The translations under genes and the position numbers were made by a program. Positions 37,345 to 49,098 of a stretch of 64,000 nucleotides of DNA are shown here, in pieces. The notes beneath the pieces were generated by a model. The model saw nothing but the letters and a program-made list of their open reading frames with translations. It searched no databases and was not told the origin of the DNA. The number at the start of each line of letters is the position of its first letter. The stretch's first letter is position 1. This stretch comes from Lineus longissimus. Lineage: Eukaryota > Nemertea > Pilidiophora > Heteronemertea > Lineidae. Where the stretch lies: NCBI RefSeq assembly GCF_910592395.1, contig NC_088319.1, positions 1,550,001 through 1,614,000 on the forward strand. The letters are read 5' to 3'.

Positions 37345-39152
37345 CGGTGTTGAATTTGAAGACTCTTGAGTGTCCGTCTTGAGAAATCAAGGCGTTGGAT
37401 CTTGATACTTTTGTGCGACTCTGTTTTTGCAATTATCTGCACAAACCATTGATTGGTTGTTAATGTAATTTCATCATTTTGATAATGAAATATTAAAATA
37501 TGCGAGTTTAGACTGTTTATATGATGAGTGATGAATTGTTTATTTGTTGATGTCATCTGTTCTCTGAACATTACAAATCTGCACTAGAGAAACTTCCAGC
37601 AATAAGAAATCATGTCCTCCCTGCTGTGTTTTGTCAATAATCCTGATTACCTTGATAGCTTGGGGAAGCCTGTTCTAGTAATCCTTCTTAATCTACCTTT
37701 GGTCTGGGAGAATGAGACCTTGCTGTACCTGCTATGCTGGCACTGCCAAGATCATATCATCTACCTGAATAAACCGACCACATACTGACAACTTGTAGAA
37801 TGAGCCAGGAATTATTTCATCACAGAATAAGAGAAAACGTTTAGGAACAGAGGAGGTAAAACTTTTCAGTCTACAGCGCAGATTTGTGGTAATGAAGCTG
37901 GAGATTCCAGAATTGGGGGCAAGTCATTTCCAAGGTAGGTGAGCAACTGACGGGAGGACATTGTAAATTTGCGGTTCATTTTGTGTACATGTGAATAAAT
38001 TGAATGATTCGTAATTTCTCACAAAGCATGTTAAGGTTCATTGATTTAAAGTGGTATTGAATTACATTTGTACAAAAACAAGTCTCATTGTGTTTTGTTA
38101 TGCAGCTTGCCGACATCAACTGTGCCATTGACTTCATACACCTGTATAGAGTGACAATCTTTCTGCGTATGCATGCATGTGGTTGGCCGGGCTCTAGCCA
38201 TATAAGGGGGCAGGTAGTAAAATTCGAAAAGTTGTGCACACATACTGGCTGTTACAAGTTCTATATGACCAGTGTTGAAATGTCTGATCAACTGATAAAC
38301 AATGTGGTGATGAATGATTATTCTGTGAAGTGTGTAAAGTTATCTCTCCAAGACATTTCCTTCTATGTTTTGATGTAATGCAATACCTACTGTGTTCTGG
38401 CTGAAAGATTTGGCTGAATTTTGGACATAGATTTGGATGAAAATGACTGGTTCAGCATCCAAGTTGTATAGATTTATTGTAGAGGTATGGTCTTGACGCC
38501 ATGTGACACGTGTATTACTAGGTTATTCCTAGTTCCTTTAATGACTAGTTGGTGTAAATGTTCCGATGATTATGAAATAAAACTTGCCATGTATTAAAAC
38601 AGTACTGAACCTTCGGTTTGTTTTGTTTGTCTAAAGTGCGTTGCAGACAAGCAATTTTTGTTGCAGTGACCTTTTTGTTGCAACAGGCGATAAAAAGATT
38701 GCTTGTCTCTGGGTGAAACCGGTGATTACTTGGTTGATCTAGTGTCACCTATTCTTGTCCCTACATTATATACTTAGTGATATACAGAAGCTGAAGTTCT
38801 TAAGTGCAGGCGGGCATTTATACCTCTAGAAACTTAAAAAAAGACACTAGTTTTATTCCAGAATCTTCGTTCCCCAATATTCATTTGTCTTGTTAATCGG
38901 GACATCCCCCGATCAATGCAATCGTTGTATGATGTTATTTGAAATTAAGACTCGTTTTTGTATTTTTTCGTCCCAAGTTCTCAAAATGGCGTATTGTTGT
39001 CTCTTTCCAGGGCGGAAACCAGGTAAACGATGGCGAATTTGTCTACTTCGCTCCCCGTCTCAAGACTGCCTGGATCGTTGATGAGAAATAAATATATCAT
39101 GTCCTATAATGTTGTCAAGTAGTAACCATGGTTACCTGTTGCGTCTTTACAG
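37345..39152. other. 3' UTR of the coiled-coil/Cys-rich gene and intergenic DNA
   Basis: AATAAA at 38577-38582 is the likely polyadenylation signal of the upstream gene (1.2-kb 3' UTR). A perfect CArG box, CCATATAAGG, is at 38198-38207 but has no promoter context. The upstream exon of the zinc-finger gene at 39153 should be here or further left; I did not find it. Confidence 0.4.
39011..39091 (+). other. Candidate orphan terminal exon
   Basis: After a strong acceptor (TTGTTGTCTCTTTCCAG) the frame reads GGNQVNDGEFVYFAPRLK, then TAWIVDEK and stop, with AAATAAATA overlapping the stop as a potential polyadenylation signal. The composition is protein-like, but no upstream exon of matching phase was found. 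It could be an alternative last exon of the preceding gene, a duplicated gene end, or chance. Confidence 0.3.
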
Positions 39153-41111
39153 ACTTGGACCGACTACTACGCCGGATCCGGATACTTGACCGACGTAAAG
39201 TCTGAGCCGATTGAAACGTCTGAAGATTTGCAAAATTCTTCGAAAGATGTGAAAGTGTCTCGGGAGGTTACGGACGTCTCTTCTGATTTAAACCATGGAT
39301 GTAACGTGAAGGATGTTTTGGAAGTAACGCAGAAAGTTTCTAGTTGTACTAAAATCACTGCCAGTAATATTACTTTGATTTGTGAATCGGACAATCTAGA
39401 TCCGAAATCTGTTGTCGAAAGTGTTGGAAGGCGTGATTGTCAAGGGGAACATGATCAAGAAAAATTGATTGAGAAAACCGGACGGAAATGTGTTGATGTT
39501 AAATCGGGAAATAATTGTTCGAAATGCGAGTGTAAATTTACTAGCGGGCGTTGTTTAAGGATTCATATGTTACAGGTTCACCCTGTGAAGGGAGATTTGA
39601 CGAAAAACTATGTTGGGACTAAATCGGGGGATTGGCACTTGGAGAGTTGCGTTGTTGAGGGTGGTCCAAGTAAGAATATGGAGGAATCTGTCGAAAGTAG
39701 TCCGGTAAAGAGTTTAAGTGGAAGTAGCCAGACAGAAAACGTGGAAGACAACAGTGAAAGCAGTCAGTGTAAGGATTTGGTAGATAACAGTTCAAATGAA
39801 AGTAGTCCGAGTATAAAGATTGTTGTGAGAAAAAGTCCCAAGACCTTATCGAGTGAATTCATTTGTGAGGAGTGTAGCGAGACTTTCCCGCGTAAGTGTC
39901 TTCTGTCGCGTCACGTTAAGGCGGCGCATTTCGTTGAGAAACCCCATCGATGTGGTTATTGCGGGAAAAGGTACACCTGCAAGGAAGAGTTGAAAACACA
40001 TCATGTGATGCACAATATGGAAAGTCCGCACCGATGTGAGCAGTGCGACGCTCGCTTTCCGAAAAAAAGCCAGTTGGTGCGTCATGTTCGATCTCATACC
40101 GGAGAACGTCCCTACGTTTGTGATATCGATGAGTGTGATAAGTCATTCACAGATGCCCATTTACTCACATTGCATAAACGTCGCCACGGGAAACTTAGTC
40201 CGTTTATTTGCGAAAGGTGTGGCGCCACCTTTAGGAATAATTCTGATATTAAACGTCACATGATGTCGCATACGGACGAACGTCGTCATCATTGCGATGC
40301 GTGCGGGAAATGCTTTCGGCGTTTGGAACATTTGAAATTACATCTGAGGATTCACTCCGGGGAGAAGCCTCATACATGCGACACGTGTTCACGTGGGTTT
40401 GCTCAGCTCAGCGATTTAAGAAAGCACGAGAGAACACACACCGGTGAGCGCCCATACACGTGTGACTGTGGAAAAGCCTTCGCGAGTAAGGCAGCTTATC
40501 AAAGACATGACGAATTTCACAAACGTGATTTGGTAAAGCAAGAGTCTGACTCTGCACAGGTTTTAGAGGTGCCACAAGGGGACGTTACAACTTTAAAAAT
40601 GCAAATCACTTCGCCTTTAAAACTGCAAACTGAGGAAGAAACTCTTGAAATGCTAGAAACTGACAAAGTAGAAAATTTGATCATTGACGAATCAGAAATT
40701 CACGACATCTCTGTCAGTACTGATACCAACTCGAACACTCCGGACCTTCACCTAGTTCAAAATATTCTATCAACACTGGCACGGGGTGACTTACCGAACC
40801 AGCCGCTGACGGTTATTCCAAGTGATACGAGTTCTGGTTCACAAGTGGCGGTGCGTATTGTTGATAACAACATCCAAGTCGTACCGCTCTCGGAGATAAA
40901 ATCAGAAGAGGCTGGGACCAGTAGCATCATGCAATTAGAAACAGGATCAGGGTTCTCACACACGAACATCCAGGCCGGGGACTATGATCATCTTTTGCTA
41001 CAGTTGCAGGACGCGGTTACTACAGCATCAAATAGTGCTGGTGACCAGGTTGTTCAAGTGCTGCTAGAGCAAGGGGACCAGGTTGAGCAAGAGGCATCGC
41101 ATATCAAGTAA
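39153..41111 (+). CDS. C2H2 zinc-finger protein with nine fingers (5' exon not found)
   Basis: An open frame follows the acceptor CTTTACAG at 39152 and starts TWTDYYAGSGYLTDVKSEPI, about 652 residues to the stop at 41111. No in-frame ATG occurs before residue ~130, so the start codon is in an upstream exon. VKSEPIETSE (SUMO consensus) is near the N terminus and IKSEE near the end. An isolated finger (CSKCECKF) is followed by eight in tandem, with standard TGERP/SGEKP linkers only in part. The last is odd: CDCGKAF, one residue between the cysteines instead of two. A 200-residue acidic/Thr-rich tail (LHLVQNILSTLARGDL) resembles an activation or partner-binding region. It is not a member of the 1-11 kb family: no extended fingers. 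AATAAA at 41914. Confidence 0.8.
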   Translation, partial: TWTDYYAGSGYLTDVKSEPIETSEDLQNSSKDVKVSREVTDVSSDLNHGCNVKDVLEVTQKVSSCTKITASNITLICESDNLDPKSVVESVGRRDCQGEHDQEKLIEKTGRKCVDVKSGNNCSKCECKFTSGRCLRIHMLQVHPVKGDLTKNYVGTKSGDWHLESCVVEGGPSKNMEESVESSPVKSLSGSSQTENVEDNSESSQCKDLVDNSSNESSPSIKIVVRKSPKTLSSEFICEECSETFPRKCLLSRHVKAAHFVEKPHRCGYCGKRYTCKEELKTHHVMHNMESPHRCEQCDARFPKKSQLVRHVRSHTGERPYVCDIDECDKSFTDAHLLTLHKRRHGKLSPFICERCGATFRNNSDIKRHMMSHTDERRHHCDACGKCFRRLEHLKLHLRIHSGEKPHTCDTCSRGFAQLSDLRKHERTHTGERPYTCDCGKAFASKAAYQRHDEFHKRDLVKQESDSAQVLEVPQGDVTTLKMQITSPLKLQTEEETLEMLETDKVENLIIDESEIHDISVSTDTNSNTPDLHLVQNILSTLARGDLPNQPLTVIPSDTSSGSQVAVRIVDNNIQVVPLSEIKSEEAGTSSIMQLETGSGFSHTNIQAGDYDHLLLQLQDAVTTASNSAGDQVVQVLLEQGDQVEQEASHIK

Positions 41112-41913
41112 GCTAAGGTCCAAATACAGTAATAAACCTCCATGTTAAGGACATCTATAACAGTGTCTGCTTCTTTTGTCTGAATCAGATGACCTGCCCT
41201 TTGTCAAGCTCCAGTGCTATAAATGCCAATTCTCTAATGCAGCAGTCAGTGTAAGCCTTGTACCCCCGCTGGTCATGCAGTCAACACTTTTCATTTCCTT
41301 CTTGGGCCTGGATTTCACTTGAAATCACCATGGACCTGAAGGCGCGCTTTGAGTCTGCAGTGTCTGTCCTGGGATGAAAGATAATTGTTGTTTCTTTTTT
41401 GTCCATGTCTAGAAGGGTGTTGCTTGAAGGCCCCCTCCTTCTCCATGTGTTTTTGTGGGCCTGTATCTGAGGTGTCTTGGCTTCAGGTACCGATATGGTC
41501 TGATGACGGGCCAACTAAGGTTTGGCTGCGAGTTTCCAGTCGCCCAATACTTTTACACTCTTCATAAATATTCTTATGTTCTGTTTGAAATTCTAACAGT
41601 GGCAGAAAAAAGTGTTCAAAATTATTATTGAGCTGGTATGTTAACCCTTTCGACAACATTGCTACGATTTCATGACTATTTGTTTCTATAATCAAATAGT
41701 CCTGATGCTTTTTCACTGAGAAAGTTTATGTCAAGTTTATAAAATGATTCTGTCTGTTATCAAACTACCGTTGGTTGTTACAACCTTAAATTTGTACATA
41801 CTGTAAGAGGTGTGTGGTCATTTCAAACTCGTGTTGTAATTTGGAAACTATTACTATGTTTGATGAATTGAATAATGTTCTGGTATTTCTTGTTCTGTAC
41901 TTTACTGTGGAGT

Positions 41914-41919
41914 AATAAA
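41914..41919 (+). promoter_or_regulatory. Polyadenylation signal AATAAA, zinc-finger gene
   Basis: GTAATAAACAGG about 800 bases past the stop at 41111, followed by a T-rich stretch. Positioned as expected for the 3' end of this transcript. Confidence 0.5.
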
Positions 41920-42010
41920 CAGGTTTCTTTTATAGAAATAGTATTTTCTGAATTTCTTTCACAACCTCGTTTCTCTCGAATTTCCTTGAAGGCTGCATGT
42001 CAATAGATAG

Positions 42011-42879
42011 GCTACTTGTGTTTGGTGGGGTTTTTTGCTAGCCATAGCAATAGATAGACACCAGGAACAAGGAACCTGGTAGTCGGCTTCATGACTCATT
42101 TAGCGCGTTCGATTTCTAGCGCCGCGCTTCGGTAAGCATCGGATCTCGCGCCTTGAGGCGCATGCCCAGTATGAATCGAGCCCGAACGCTCTCGCGCCAG
42201 GCCCGAGTAACTTTAGGGTCCAAAAGAATGACCAGACACACCACCGGAGGGCATAGATAAAACTAGACCGCAACATCTCTGGGATGGACAGTTGTTTTCA
42301 TGAGCCATACACAGCACAGATAAGACATGACCGCAATACCTCTCTGGACCATACACCACGTCAAAGATAACGGCGCGAAGTCAACATGTTGACTTCGCAT
42401 CGTTAGATCGTCTTTGATGTGGCACACATAAAAGTATCAATCTACGTGTCCTTGATATGCTACACAAGTGTCTTTGCTTTGGTTTGTCTTTATTTGCGGT
42501 AATAACCGCCCATACATCAGACTGCACTTTTTTGGCAAAAATATAATAGCTTTTGGAAGAAATTGATATTTGGATGTAAAAAAATTGTTCAATAAGGTTA
42601 GCGAGTCGTTTTTTGTAGTTAACGCACATCCGGTGGTGTGTCTGGTCATTCTTTTGGACGCTATACTTTATCCTAAAGTTACCCGGGCCTGGCGCGAGAG
42701 CGTTCGGGCTCGATTCATACTGGGCATGCGCCTCAAGGCGCGAGATCCGATGCTTACCGAAGCGCGGCGCTAGAAATCGAACGCGCTAAATGAGTCATGA
42801 AGCTGACTACCATGTTCCTTGTTCCTGGTGTCTATCTATTGCCATGGCTAGCAAAAGACCCCAGCAAACATAAGTAACT
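42011..42879. mobile_element. Fold-back element with ~235-bp inverted arms
   Basis: The left arm 42011-42245 and right arm 42630-42879 are near-perfect inverses: TTTTTTGCTAGCCATAGCAA versus TTGCCATGGCTAGCAAAAGA, and GCGCATGCCCAGTATGAATC versus GATTCATACTGGGCATGCGC. The arms include AACGCTCTCGCGCCAGGC and ATGACCAGACACACCACCGG. The 385-base centre holds a perfect 24-base palindrome centred near 42386 (GCGAAGTCAACA and its inverse). No transposase remains. Probably a non-autonomous DNA transposon. Confidence 0.88.
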
Positions 42880-45489
42880 TGTGCTGGACTCTCCCCCTCC
42901 CCCTTGGCAACATTCCCTGGACATAATGGTCAAAATAATGACGCTACAGCTATACGCAACAAAAGTAGTGCCACCTGGCAGCAGCGTCTTGGATCCTGAC
43001 CTTGCCGCGAAGCACCTGCTTGTATCCCTGTGACTCAACAGCCTACGCTGGAAGGAGCTCGGGTAGGGAAAACCATGCTAGAGACAGGTCTTGGGTGAGG
43101 GTCGAGACCAAAGTTGGATCGAAATATTGGTGACGGGATGCTTTGAAAGCCCCTCCACATTTACCGGGAGCTTTCGGTCCACAATTCATTCCCTCGCTAC
43201 ACAAGGTTACAGAAAGTAGACCAGACTATTGGAATATGTACGAGGCAGCAACCTGGTGGTCTTGGTGACAACTTGATGGAAGCTGCCTATGACAGGAGAC
43301 AATTTTGTTAACAAGGTCCCTCACACTTTTTACGGCTTAAAGGGGGACTATAGGCAGGAGCAGGAGGGTTAAATACATCATATTCGGGTGACTTATATAC
43401 ACAGTAACGGCACTGGGCCATGTTTGATTCAGTACTAAATATATTCCTAGTACGGTGATATACCGTGAGATGGGAGAGACCCCTATAGGGGAGTTTGTGC
43501 AACATTATTTTGCCTACCCAGCTGCTGCCAATAATGTCCCTTTGAACCAAAGTGTGGGAGCCGAGTACATCAAACACCGCTACCTTGAGCAAACAAACAA
43601 CAATAAATTAGACAACAATTTCATTTTATTTGATAAAAATAACCATTCATTTTGTATCTTCAGTCAGGATCCATCCATTTACGACGATCAGTTACAAAGC
43701 TACAATCTTCCTTTGCATCGTCACTTACAGCTTAGCAACTTTAAAAACTGACTTTAATTGTGACATTTGAAATCTGGGCGTTTTCACAATTGATCATATC
43801 ACCTAAAGTTTACCAACACATAGCTAATTGTGAACAATTGTATTTTTTTACAATAATAATGAAAACAAAATTCTTAACAAAAAATTTTTTTTTCCGAGGG
43901 AAATGGTGCATTGCTGTTAAAAGTTTGTAGGTATTTAAGATCGCGAAATCTATTATATATGTCATTCCGTCCAACACAAAAAGTTACTTTCTCTTATCAG
44001 AATCCGTTCGAATTCTATGTTGGGTTGCTCCAAGAATCCCCAAAAGTAGGAGAAATGATGGGAATTTTATGGTGAAGTTACACATTGAAATTGCTGTGAC
44101 ACCCTTCTCAAAGATGGTGAAAAAAGTTATTTCGCATTTTCTTCAGATATTAAAGTAGGTCAAATGATGATTACTGAATAACACAGTGTAAGAAGATACA
44201 AGTCTACCTAAAACATTAACTAGCGACTAAATACTTTTGACACATTGCTACATTTGTGAGATTTCTGTTGAAGTGATATTTTCCTCATGTTCATTGAAGA
44301 GACAGAAGAACTAACGACATCTCGGCAATAAGGTACATTCGCATCTTGATCACAATAGCATTCCGCGACGTTACTATTTATAGCTCACAAGGTCATTTGA
44401 ATAAGATATTGATGACGTTTTAGTCACGTGACAGTCGGACATCGACACTTATTTCTACGCATTTGAGCTTATTTCAAAGTCAATTATCTTTGACCCTGCA
44501 TTGTTTTTAGCATGAATGATACCATAGAGTCAGAGAGAGAAATATTCAGAACAATTATGTAGTATTTCCAACACTCGGACATGTGCCAGATTGAATCTAA
44601 CTGCCCTAGTTAGAAAGCCTGAATCCATTACGAAACCGCATGTTTGTCCGACATTGCCTGTAATTCAGCGATGGGGAAATAGAGGGCAGCAGCTGCAGTG
44701 ACCTCATCCTCGCGGAATGCTATTGATTGTTAACCCTTTCACTGCAGGTGACATGAGTACTTCATGTTACATGTCCCAGCACGTCAAACATGCACTACTA
44801 AAAGTCTTAAGCACACTACATTGTGAAAGTAAATTTAGGCCTCCAGGAGAACAGTCTTATGCTATTGTAAACAAAGTGGAAAGGTGTATGGTCATAGAAA
44901 CCAGTGACTTTCCTGCAAATTTAAACAGAAACTTTTTCTTCCTGGACTTTCTCTCTAAAAGGCCTAAGATCCCTTCCACACCTGTATTGATCACCTTTCT
45001 CTTGCTTTTCCGATGATGCACTGCCATTGTAAGTACGCCAACTGGCCTGATCTCCATCTCGAAGATATTTTCATTACGAATCTCCAGACGTGTGGGCATC
45101 TCCGCTAGCCCCCTCTGCTGGGGGCATAATCGACTTCAGGTCCTCCTCATCCAGGCTGCAACAGAAATGTCATTGTTTTAGCTCGACGAGTAATACTGTA
45201 AACCAAAAAAATTTCATGTGAGTTTTATTTTTGCGACTTCACAAATAAGCTTGTTTCACGAAAAGAAAAATTGTGAAAAAAATATCGAAGAGATTCGTTC
45301 ATAATTTTTAGGATCACACACTCTTCAATTCAAAAATAAAAATTTGGCTCATCTTAACCCTGAAAGTTTTGAGATGACTGAGTCATGCACTCATGTTTGT
45401 AGAGTGCGATAGTTAGGACGCAAACACAAGAGAATCAGGGTGACATTGGAGATCAGTTTTTTTCAGGTAATACAGTGTCGTGACCCTTA
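42880..45489. other. Gene-free stretch
   Basis: No supported gene. Contains the dispersed repeat at 43340-43510; the rest is AT-rich with no domain-bearing open frames or convincing splice pairs. Confidence 0.4.
43340..43510 (+). repeat. Dispersed repeat, copy 1 of the GGGGGACTATAGGCAGGAGC family
   Basis: Starts AAAGGGGGACTATAGGCAGG and ends with GAGACCCCTATAGGGG, CAACATTATTTTGCC. The copy at 60000-60185 shares both ends (GACTATAGGCAGGAGC; GAAGAGACCCCTATTGGCGA) with a different centre of similar length. A short non-autonomous element of unknown class. Confidence 0.6.
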
Positions 45490-45923
45490 AGCCCGCAGCA
45501 CACTAGCCGCCAACTTCGGCGTTCACTGGCGTTTTTTGCCGCAAGAGTCCTGAACGCCTGAAAAACCCCTAGTCTGCTAAGAACGGCGTCGGCGAACGCG
45601 ACTTGCCGGCACTTGCCGCAACTAAACGCCAAATATCTAACATTTTTTACGCGTGTCGCCTCGTTTGAACGCAAGAAGAAGCCAGGTGTGCTACGGATTG
45701 CCGCCTGAATTGGCGTCGGCGGCGAGGCTATGGCCAATCAGTATGCGTCTTGATGTCACATGATTTCAAAATGGCAGCCTAAAGTTGCGAAAAAGACGCT
45801 ACTGGACGCCGATTCTGAGCAGGTGTGCTCTGACCGGGATCCACTGGCCGCCAACTTCGGCGTCGAGAGGCGTCAGCTGAACGCTTCTTGTCGCCAAAGT
45901 TGGCGGCTAGTGTGCTGCGGGCT
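45490..45923. mobile_element. Harbinger-like MITE with TTA target duplication
   Basis: 434 bases flanked by TTA (45487-45489 and 45924-45926). Ends are AGCCCGCAGCACACTAGCCG and its exact inverse, with 27-28 bases of terminal inverted repeat. A three-base TWA target site is the PIF/Harbinger pattern, so that superfamily is inferred. The interior is built of CGCC/GGCG-rich sub-repeats. No transposase. Confidence 0.85.
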
Positions 45924-46878
45924 TTAGTTTCAAATTGAGGAAAACTGCAGGCAATCTTTCAAACATAAAATTGCAATGGGTTTAGGGCTAATTCGCAACT
46001 CTTGTTACCAAAAAAACTGTTGAAACGAACAGTTGCTCAGAAACATACTGGACTTTGAGGGAGATTCATTTGGACAGTCTTTCACACAGAAAACCTCGGT
46101 AGGAGGGAAAGTTCACTATACTCTTGGTATCACAAAGCCGTCAGTCGGAGAGGCACACTTGAGTTTTACAACTCCAGACAGAACATAAAACACCACAGAT
46201 TAACTTACTTGCACCAAGTTGATCTGCCATCCTTGATAAAATGCCCAGAAGTCAGGCTCCAAGCACACACCAGTCTGCAGCAATCCATGTGTAAAATGTC
46301 ACAAAACAGGCTCCAAGCATACCACAGAAATTAGAACTGAACAGAAAATTGATAATCTTTGCGACAGAAAAGGCATTTCGCACATCAGGCGTACTGGGGA
46401 AGGATTACTACCAGGTTCCACCAAAAAGATTATCTACTTTTAGTTTTGAAGAACTTCAAAATATTGATCCGATATTTACGAGATCTCAACATGGAGAAGA
46501 GTTGAAAATGTAAATGCCTTTTGCACAATAACTAATGTATGTTATGAAATCAAACAAGCTAGAAACAAAAAATATTGAAATATTGATCTCAACTACATGT
46601 GGAAGAAACTTTGTAAATGGCAGCTCGATAGAAGTCATTCAAAATCAAAAGTATCTAATCTTTTTTGTGTCACCTAGTATGACTATAAACCAAAGGGAAA
46701 GTATACTGGTAAGTCTGTCATGAGCTTTTACCTATTCAAATGAGGAAGATTTGAGATACCATTCTGAAAACCTTTACTAAAATTTCGTTGCCGAGTTCTT
46801 GTAAAGACAGGGCCTCTAGGACGCATGAGAAAGCATCTGACCGTTCTAAACTCGGCCAACCAGCGTTTTCCAGTTAAT

Positions 46879-46998
46879 AGTGAGGTTTCGCAACCACCCG
46901 TTTAGGCCCTACGACGACGTTTATCTATTGTGTGAGTTTACCTGAACAATAGATAAACGTCGTCGAAGGGCCTAACCGGGCGGTTGCGAAACCTCACT
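46879..46998. mobile_element. 120-bp snap-back hairpin element
   Basis: AGTGAGGTTTCGCAACCACC and GTTTATCTATTGT on the left are mirrored by ACAATAGATAAACGTCGTCG and GGTTGCGAAACCTCACT on the right. The arms are ~53 bases with a few mismatches around a 14-base loop (GTGAGTTTACCTGA). Almost all of the element is stem. No coding potential. Confidence 0.9.
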
Positions 46999-48104
46999 GA
47001 CCTCCTCTAGTTAGTCAAATTACTCTTACTTTGCTTTACAAAATTGTCTCTGGAGCTAAAACTTCTGCATTGAATCATAACATTTTGGCCTCATTTTTCT
47101 TCCAGAAAGATTTTTCATCCACTGCTGCTAGTTCTTTTAGTCTAAGGGTGGTATAAATTGTCCGTTTTCTTTGGGATATCCTGTAAAGCTCATTCCAAAG
47201 ATACCAGTTACTTATCAACACTTTTGCTCGGACTTTATTTCTTAAATCTCTACCAAAGGACACTATAGCCTACGGCAGAGCCTATAAGCATATCGGGAGT
47301 ACCCTTTTGGGAGAAATTGCTCATTCTCAAATACTCTAAAAAAATCATATAACTCCCGCCGAAACATACTCGTCACAGGTGTGGTCGGAAGGCCAACTGA
47401 CCAACCTAGACCCCAGGAGCTATCCTGAAGAGTAGCCCCTGGAAACAAGGTTAAAGCAAGCATTCATCACTTTTGGAGGGACTGCAACATCTACAACAGA
47501 CATGTGACAAACATGAAAGGGTTAAAAGAAAAAAAATTGTGAAGGTAAAGAAAGGAAATGGAACTTATTTAACATTTAGAAGAATACAAACCGGGCATGA
47601 ACTTAAAACATAGACGTTGCATAGTGAATACGCTAAAACTTCAAAATTGTAAATATCCGAAGATTGAAATTTTTTTGGAGGAGGCAGTTAGCTAACAATA
47701 CAAATACTAGTCTTTAGACTGTAAAGTGACAACTGGTTTTACTATCCGCAGACAAGTGACCTTTTCATTGCTTATAGGAGCGACAATTATTGCAAGTCGT
47801 CGCAACGAAGATCTCTTGGATGAATGGTGCTCAAAAGAAGCCATGCAATGGTACTTTGATATCAGAATTCATGCAGGAATTGGAAGGGGTTAAAAATAGG
47901 TGTAACATCAAGAAAGATCCCACCACCCTACTGCATTCACAGCCAAGCCTCGATTCTTCCAGCATAAGCACAAACAAAAATCATACCACAAGAGAAATAA
48001 GAGGTAAAAGGAGGTGTTCACTCTAGGCATGGATGCATAAGATTTTAGATCCAAGCTCCTTCCATGGTCAAATTAACCCTTTGTTTATGGAAGTCTGTGA
48101 TCTG

Positions 48105-48375
48105 CATTTTGCAATATGCAATTTTTCTATCTGCAGCCAACAATCCGTAATCTACAGTCAACAACCTGATGTAATCTGCAGTCAACAGTTAATGATCAGT
48201 AATCTGCAGAACAAGCATCCAACAATCTTTAATCTGCGGTCGAATGTGCAATCTGCATCAACCGTCATTATTCTGCACATGCTACTCTTTAATCTAAAGT
48301 CAACAATTAGTAATCAACAGTCAACGATCAGTAATCTGCAGTCAACAATCTGTAATCTGCTAGCCACAGTCTGTA
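48105..48375 (+). repeat. Imperfect repeat, AATCTGCAGTCAACA units
   Basis: About a dozen diverged units with AATCTGCAGTCAACAATC or TAATCAACAGTCAACGATC. The units are 15-30 bases apart and heavily mutated, so this is an old minisatellite. Confidence 0.7.
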
Positions 48376-48844
48376 ATTTGCAAACTGGCATGAAAACAAA
48401 AATATTTACAATAAAAGACGTTGATGCTTCCACAGACAAAAGGTTAATATCTTCCTCTTCATTCCGATCACCCACAATAACATCTACCAGTGTCTTTCAT
48501 AGAAAAGTGCCATTCGTTCTGGAATAAATTAACAAACTATCGTATGGAAGGAACCCCAAACTGCCCTTCACCAGTCGCTACCTGGATGCGACCTTCACGA
48601 AAGACGAAACATACAACTTTACATATCGCTCATGTCTGCTACAATAACGGAGTCAAGCTTCAATGTCATTTCTTCAAAATTGATTCAAAAACATTGATGA
48701 TTTTGATGAACTACACAACTCATAAACATCTATCATAAAGTTAATATATTCAACCTGTACTCTGATGACACCACTTTCAATCTTAAATTTTCATATATAC
48801 AAAATATTTACAGCGTAAACTTCCAAAATTGGCAACCGTACTTT

Positions 48845-48960
48845 GCGCGCAGCCACCAAACGCAATCACACAGTGCTCCAGATTTGGTATCTTGACCGGC
48901 AATGTATTGACATTGCTCTGCTTCCAGACAACGCGAGTCAGTCACTTAACATTTACCAAT
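48845..48960 (+). mobile_element. Possible LINE endonuclease fossil
   Basis: The frame WYLDRQCIDIALLPDNASQ resembles the APE endonuclease start of many LINEs (ELxRYxIDIAALSETR). A related stretch, FRLDPQMYIDIAQLRDNA in mixed frames, lies at 56415-56475. Both are short and degenerate. Confidence 0.25.
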
Positions 48961-49098
48961 TGATCTGCTCCTGAGTAAAGTTTAACCCTTGAGCTTTAAG
49001 ATGCATATCAGGGTCTAAATCCAAAGGGGTCCGGTTGAATCATATGTTTTAAAGCCCACTTCAACCATTAGGCCTACATCTTCTGTCCGAGAAGAAGA

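Larger units (their letters stand above)
46999..49098. other. Gene-free stretch downstream of TARDBP
   Basis: No gene supported. Holds the imperfect repeat at 48105-48375 and a possible LINE endonuclease fossil near 48860-48960. The distal 3' UTR of TARDBP, if long isoforms exist, would extend into its right end. Confidence 0.4.

Noticed and set aside
38198-38207. Perfect CArG box CCATATAAGG
   Set aside because: Lies in a 3' UTR/intergenic stretch with no promoter context; a single 10-base match is expected by chance.
42381-42649. Overlapping minus-strand open frames
   Set aside because: Inside the centre of the fold-back element; no homology or splice support.
43055-43320. Fragmentary coding look on the plus strand
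   Set aside because: Several in-frame stops and no recognisable motif; cannot be tied to any element family.
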